Part shown: piece by piece, positions 33,351 through 34,167 of the stretch
Numbering within the stretch: position 1 is the first letter of the stretch
Layout of the letters: each line of letters opens with the position of its first letter
From: Bradyrhizobium valentinum
GTDB taxonomy: Bacteria; Pseudomonadota; Alphaproteobacteria; Rhizobiales; Xanthobacteraceae
Direction of reading: 5' to 3'
Length of the DNA: 34,167 nucleotides
Assembly (NCBI RefSeq): GCF_001440405.1
Contig: NZ_LLXX01000223.1
Span: 70,018-104,184 of the forward strand
Notes under the pieces: generated by a model
Seen by the model: only the letters and a program-made list of their open reading frames with translations
What the model was told of the DNA's origin: nothing
The model's database searches: none
Translations under genes and position numbers: made by a program

Positions 33351-33622
33351 CTAGTCCTCCAATTTCTCCGCGATCTCCATTGCCTTCCTGATGTCCCGGC
33401 TCTGAGTGCGCTTGTCGCCACCGCAGAGCAAGATAACAACGGCCTGCTGCGACGGGTGAAGTAGACATGGTATCCGGGGCCGTGGTTGATCCGACCCGCC
33501 GACTGACTTCGCATCTCCCGGTGTTTCCAGCAGCAACGCGGCTGATCCGGCGAACGACGGCGCGCTGATCTTTCAGGGGGCCAGCCAGCGGTGAACTCAG
33601 GGGTTTCGCGAACTTCGATTAC
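33351..33622 (-). pseudogene. RelE/HigB-type toxin, multiply frameshifted
   Basis: Fragments of one toxin lie in order in different frames: IEVRETPEFTA; LKDQRAVVRRISRVAAGNTG; GDAKSVGG; RINHGPGYHVYFTRR; VVILLCGGDKRTQSRDIRKA and onward to a TAG at 33351-33353. These match the RelE/ParE-like addiction-module killer family (GPGYRVYF and LLCGGDKxTQ are family motifs). I count about five indels in 270 bases and no normal start codon (GTA in its place). The residue-level similarity has survived, so decay is recent. The full-length family is about 95-105 residues. Sequencing error is possible but several indels so close together are less likely. Confidence 0.8.
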
Positions 33623-33630
33623 GGATCGTG

Positions 33631-33681
33631 TGTAATCTATGGATTACAGGCTGGCAAGCGAAATGTAATCCATGGATTACA
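33631..33681. promoter_or_regulatory. Twin operators of the toxin-antitoxin locus
   Basis: Two copies of TGTAATCNATGGATTACA. 33664-33681 is a perfect 18-bp palindrome; 33631-33648 has perfect 7-bp arms with TATG in the middle. They are 33 bp apart centre to centre (about three helical turns), with an extra GATTAC half-site at 33617. This is upstream of the toxin remnant and is a typical autoregulatory site of a HigA-like dimer. Confidence 0.7.
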
Positions 33682-33882
33682 AATCACGATCCCAAGCGCG
33701 CGAACGCATCGAGAGCACCATGCAAAGCTCTTCGGCGCTCTCTGGTGTGTAGGCCGTCACGCCGGCAGCATCGGCTACTTTGCATGGGGTTGTTTTCGAT
33801 ATTTTGATGGGACGGTCACGAAAGCCGCCGGCGAGCGCCTGGCGTCGATGATTGCCCGCAACCGGTATGGATCAGAAGGCAG

Positions 33883-33931
33883 GATGGTGGACGCACAAGG
33901 GATCGAACCTTGGACCTCTCCCGTGTGAAGG
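33883..33931. repeat. attR-like 49-bp repeat within tRNA-Val
   Basis: Identical to 31115-31163, covering the 3' half of the intact tRNA gene from anticodon stem to CCA. The retained tRNA is at this end, so the element integrated with reconstitution of the gene. Confidence 0.85.
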
Positions 33932-33959
33932 GAACGCTCTCCCGCTGAGCTATGCGTCC
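33885..33959 (-). tRNA. tRNA-Val (anticodon CAC)
   Basis: A 75-base cloverleaf with encoded CCA on the minus strand. The acceptor GGACGCA pairs with TGCGTCC. The anticodon stem TTCCC/GGGAG holds the loop TTCACAC, so the anticodon is CAC, reading GUG (Val). The T-arm has GGTTCGATCCC. Its 3' half is duplicated at 31115, and it is the apparent integration target. The flanks (33682-33884, 33960-34075) hold no supported gene. Confidence 0.95.
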
Positions 33960-34075
33960 GGGAAATGTGGGCGAACAATGAGCCCCGTCAGAGCCGCGAT
34001 TTACGAAGGACGGGCCCCCAGTGTCAAGCGATCAGTCGGGCCGTAACGTCGCGATTTCGCGCGGGGCGGGGCGAA

Positions 34076-34167
34076 TTACGCCCCCTGCTGGCGGGCCCGC
34101 GAAGCGTGCGACTGCAGCGCGCGGATGCGCTCGGCGAGCGTCCCGCCGCCTTCGCCGATCGGCGGGG
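34076..34167 (-). CDS. C-terminal end of an unidentified protein
   Basis: The last about 29 codons of a minus-strand gene running off the window, ending TAA at 34076-34078. The peptide PPIGEGGGTLAERIRALQSH continuing to ASRARQQGA is basic and helical, and in this frame has normal codon use. No family can be named from so little. Confidence 0.5.
   Translation of the reverse strand, partial: PPIGEGGGTLAERIRALQSHASRARQQGA

Noticed and set aside
33677..33875. Minus-strand open stretch reading PCKVADAAGVTAYTPESAEE and on to RAWDRDL
   Set aside because: The amino acid sequence looks somewhat coding, but there is no start codon and the stop lies inside the operator palindrome. It may be the 3' end of a gene lost at integration, with no family recognised.
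33775..33978. 67-codon minus-strand frame across the tRNA
   Set aside because: It reads through the tRNA-Val gene and has no ribosome site.

Overview
The window looks like chromosome from a high-GC alphaproteobacterium of the Bradyrhizobium/Rhodopseudomonas group. This is judged from GC-rich codon use, paired CYP153-type P450s, YjgN/DUF898 next to an M48 protease, DUF2927 and YkuD cell-envelope genes, and palindromic repeats of the CGTCATTGCGAGCGAAGC type that are common in that group. No database search was run. Family names come from motifs read in the translations.

Left part (1-9.3 kb): a minus-strand acyl-CoA operon (acyl-CoA dehydrogenase, CaiB/BaiF CoA-transferase, FAS1-like/mesaconyl-CoA hydratase cut by the window edge) with a divergent LysR regulator and a T-N11-A box between them. 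It resembles CoA-dependent breakdown of a short dicarboxylate such as itaconate or mesaconate (inference). Then come an OpgC-type membrane acyltransferase, a secreted cupin, a frameshifted SgcJ/NTF2-like gene, an APC amino-acid permease, and an ArsR-VOC pair with overlapping genes and an operator-like palindrome.

Middle (9.9-23.5 kb): two tandem CYP153-like P450 genes without redox partners face a divergent isovaleryl-CoA dehydrogenase. Next are a DUF898 membrane protein with an M48 metalloprotease, a second LysR regulator, a DUF2927 protein, an L,D-transpeptidase, a ThDP-dependent decarboxylase/synthase, a small PD-(D/E)XK-like protein, an M20 peptidase and several small proteins. Two large palindromic elements lie at 17.4 and 20.9 kb. 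The second has an extra hairpin set into one arm.

Right part (23.75-33.96 kb): accessory DNA. An intact tRNA-Val(CAC) lies at 33885-33959. A perfect 49-bp copy of its 3' part lies at 31115-31163, and a diverged tRNA 3'-end-like fragment at 23757-23787. This suggests repeated integration at a tRNA site. Between the outer two fragments is a compact type I secretion locus: two Gly/Asn-rich repeat proteins, a PrtD-like ABC exporter with an unusual signature motif, an HlyD-family adaptor whose N-terminal extension holds an internal duplication, and a convergent LuxR-type regulator whose receiver domain lacks the phosphoacceptor Asp. A lipoprotein follows. Between the perfect repeats lie a secreted protein, a strong terminator, a P-loop kinase, and a toxin-antitoxin locus in which the antitoxin is intact and the toxin is broken by several frameshifts. 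No integrase or transposase was found.

The best candidate for an undescribed system is the 23.97-30.1 kb secretion locus. Its two putative substrates share one repeat module that is not the RTX nonapeptide, and both the exporter and adaptor carry departures from the family norm.
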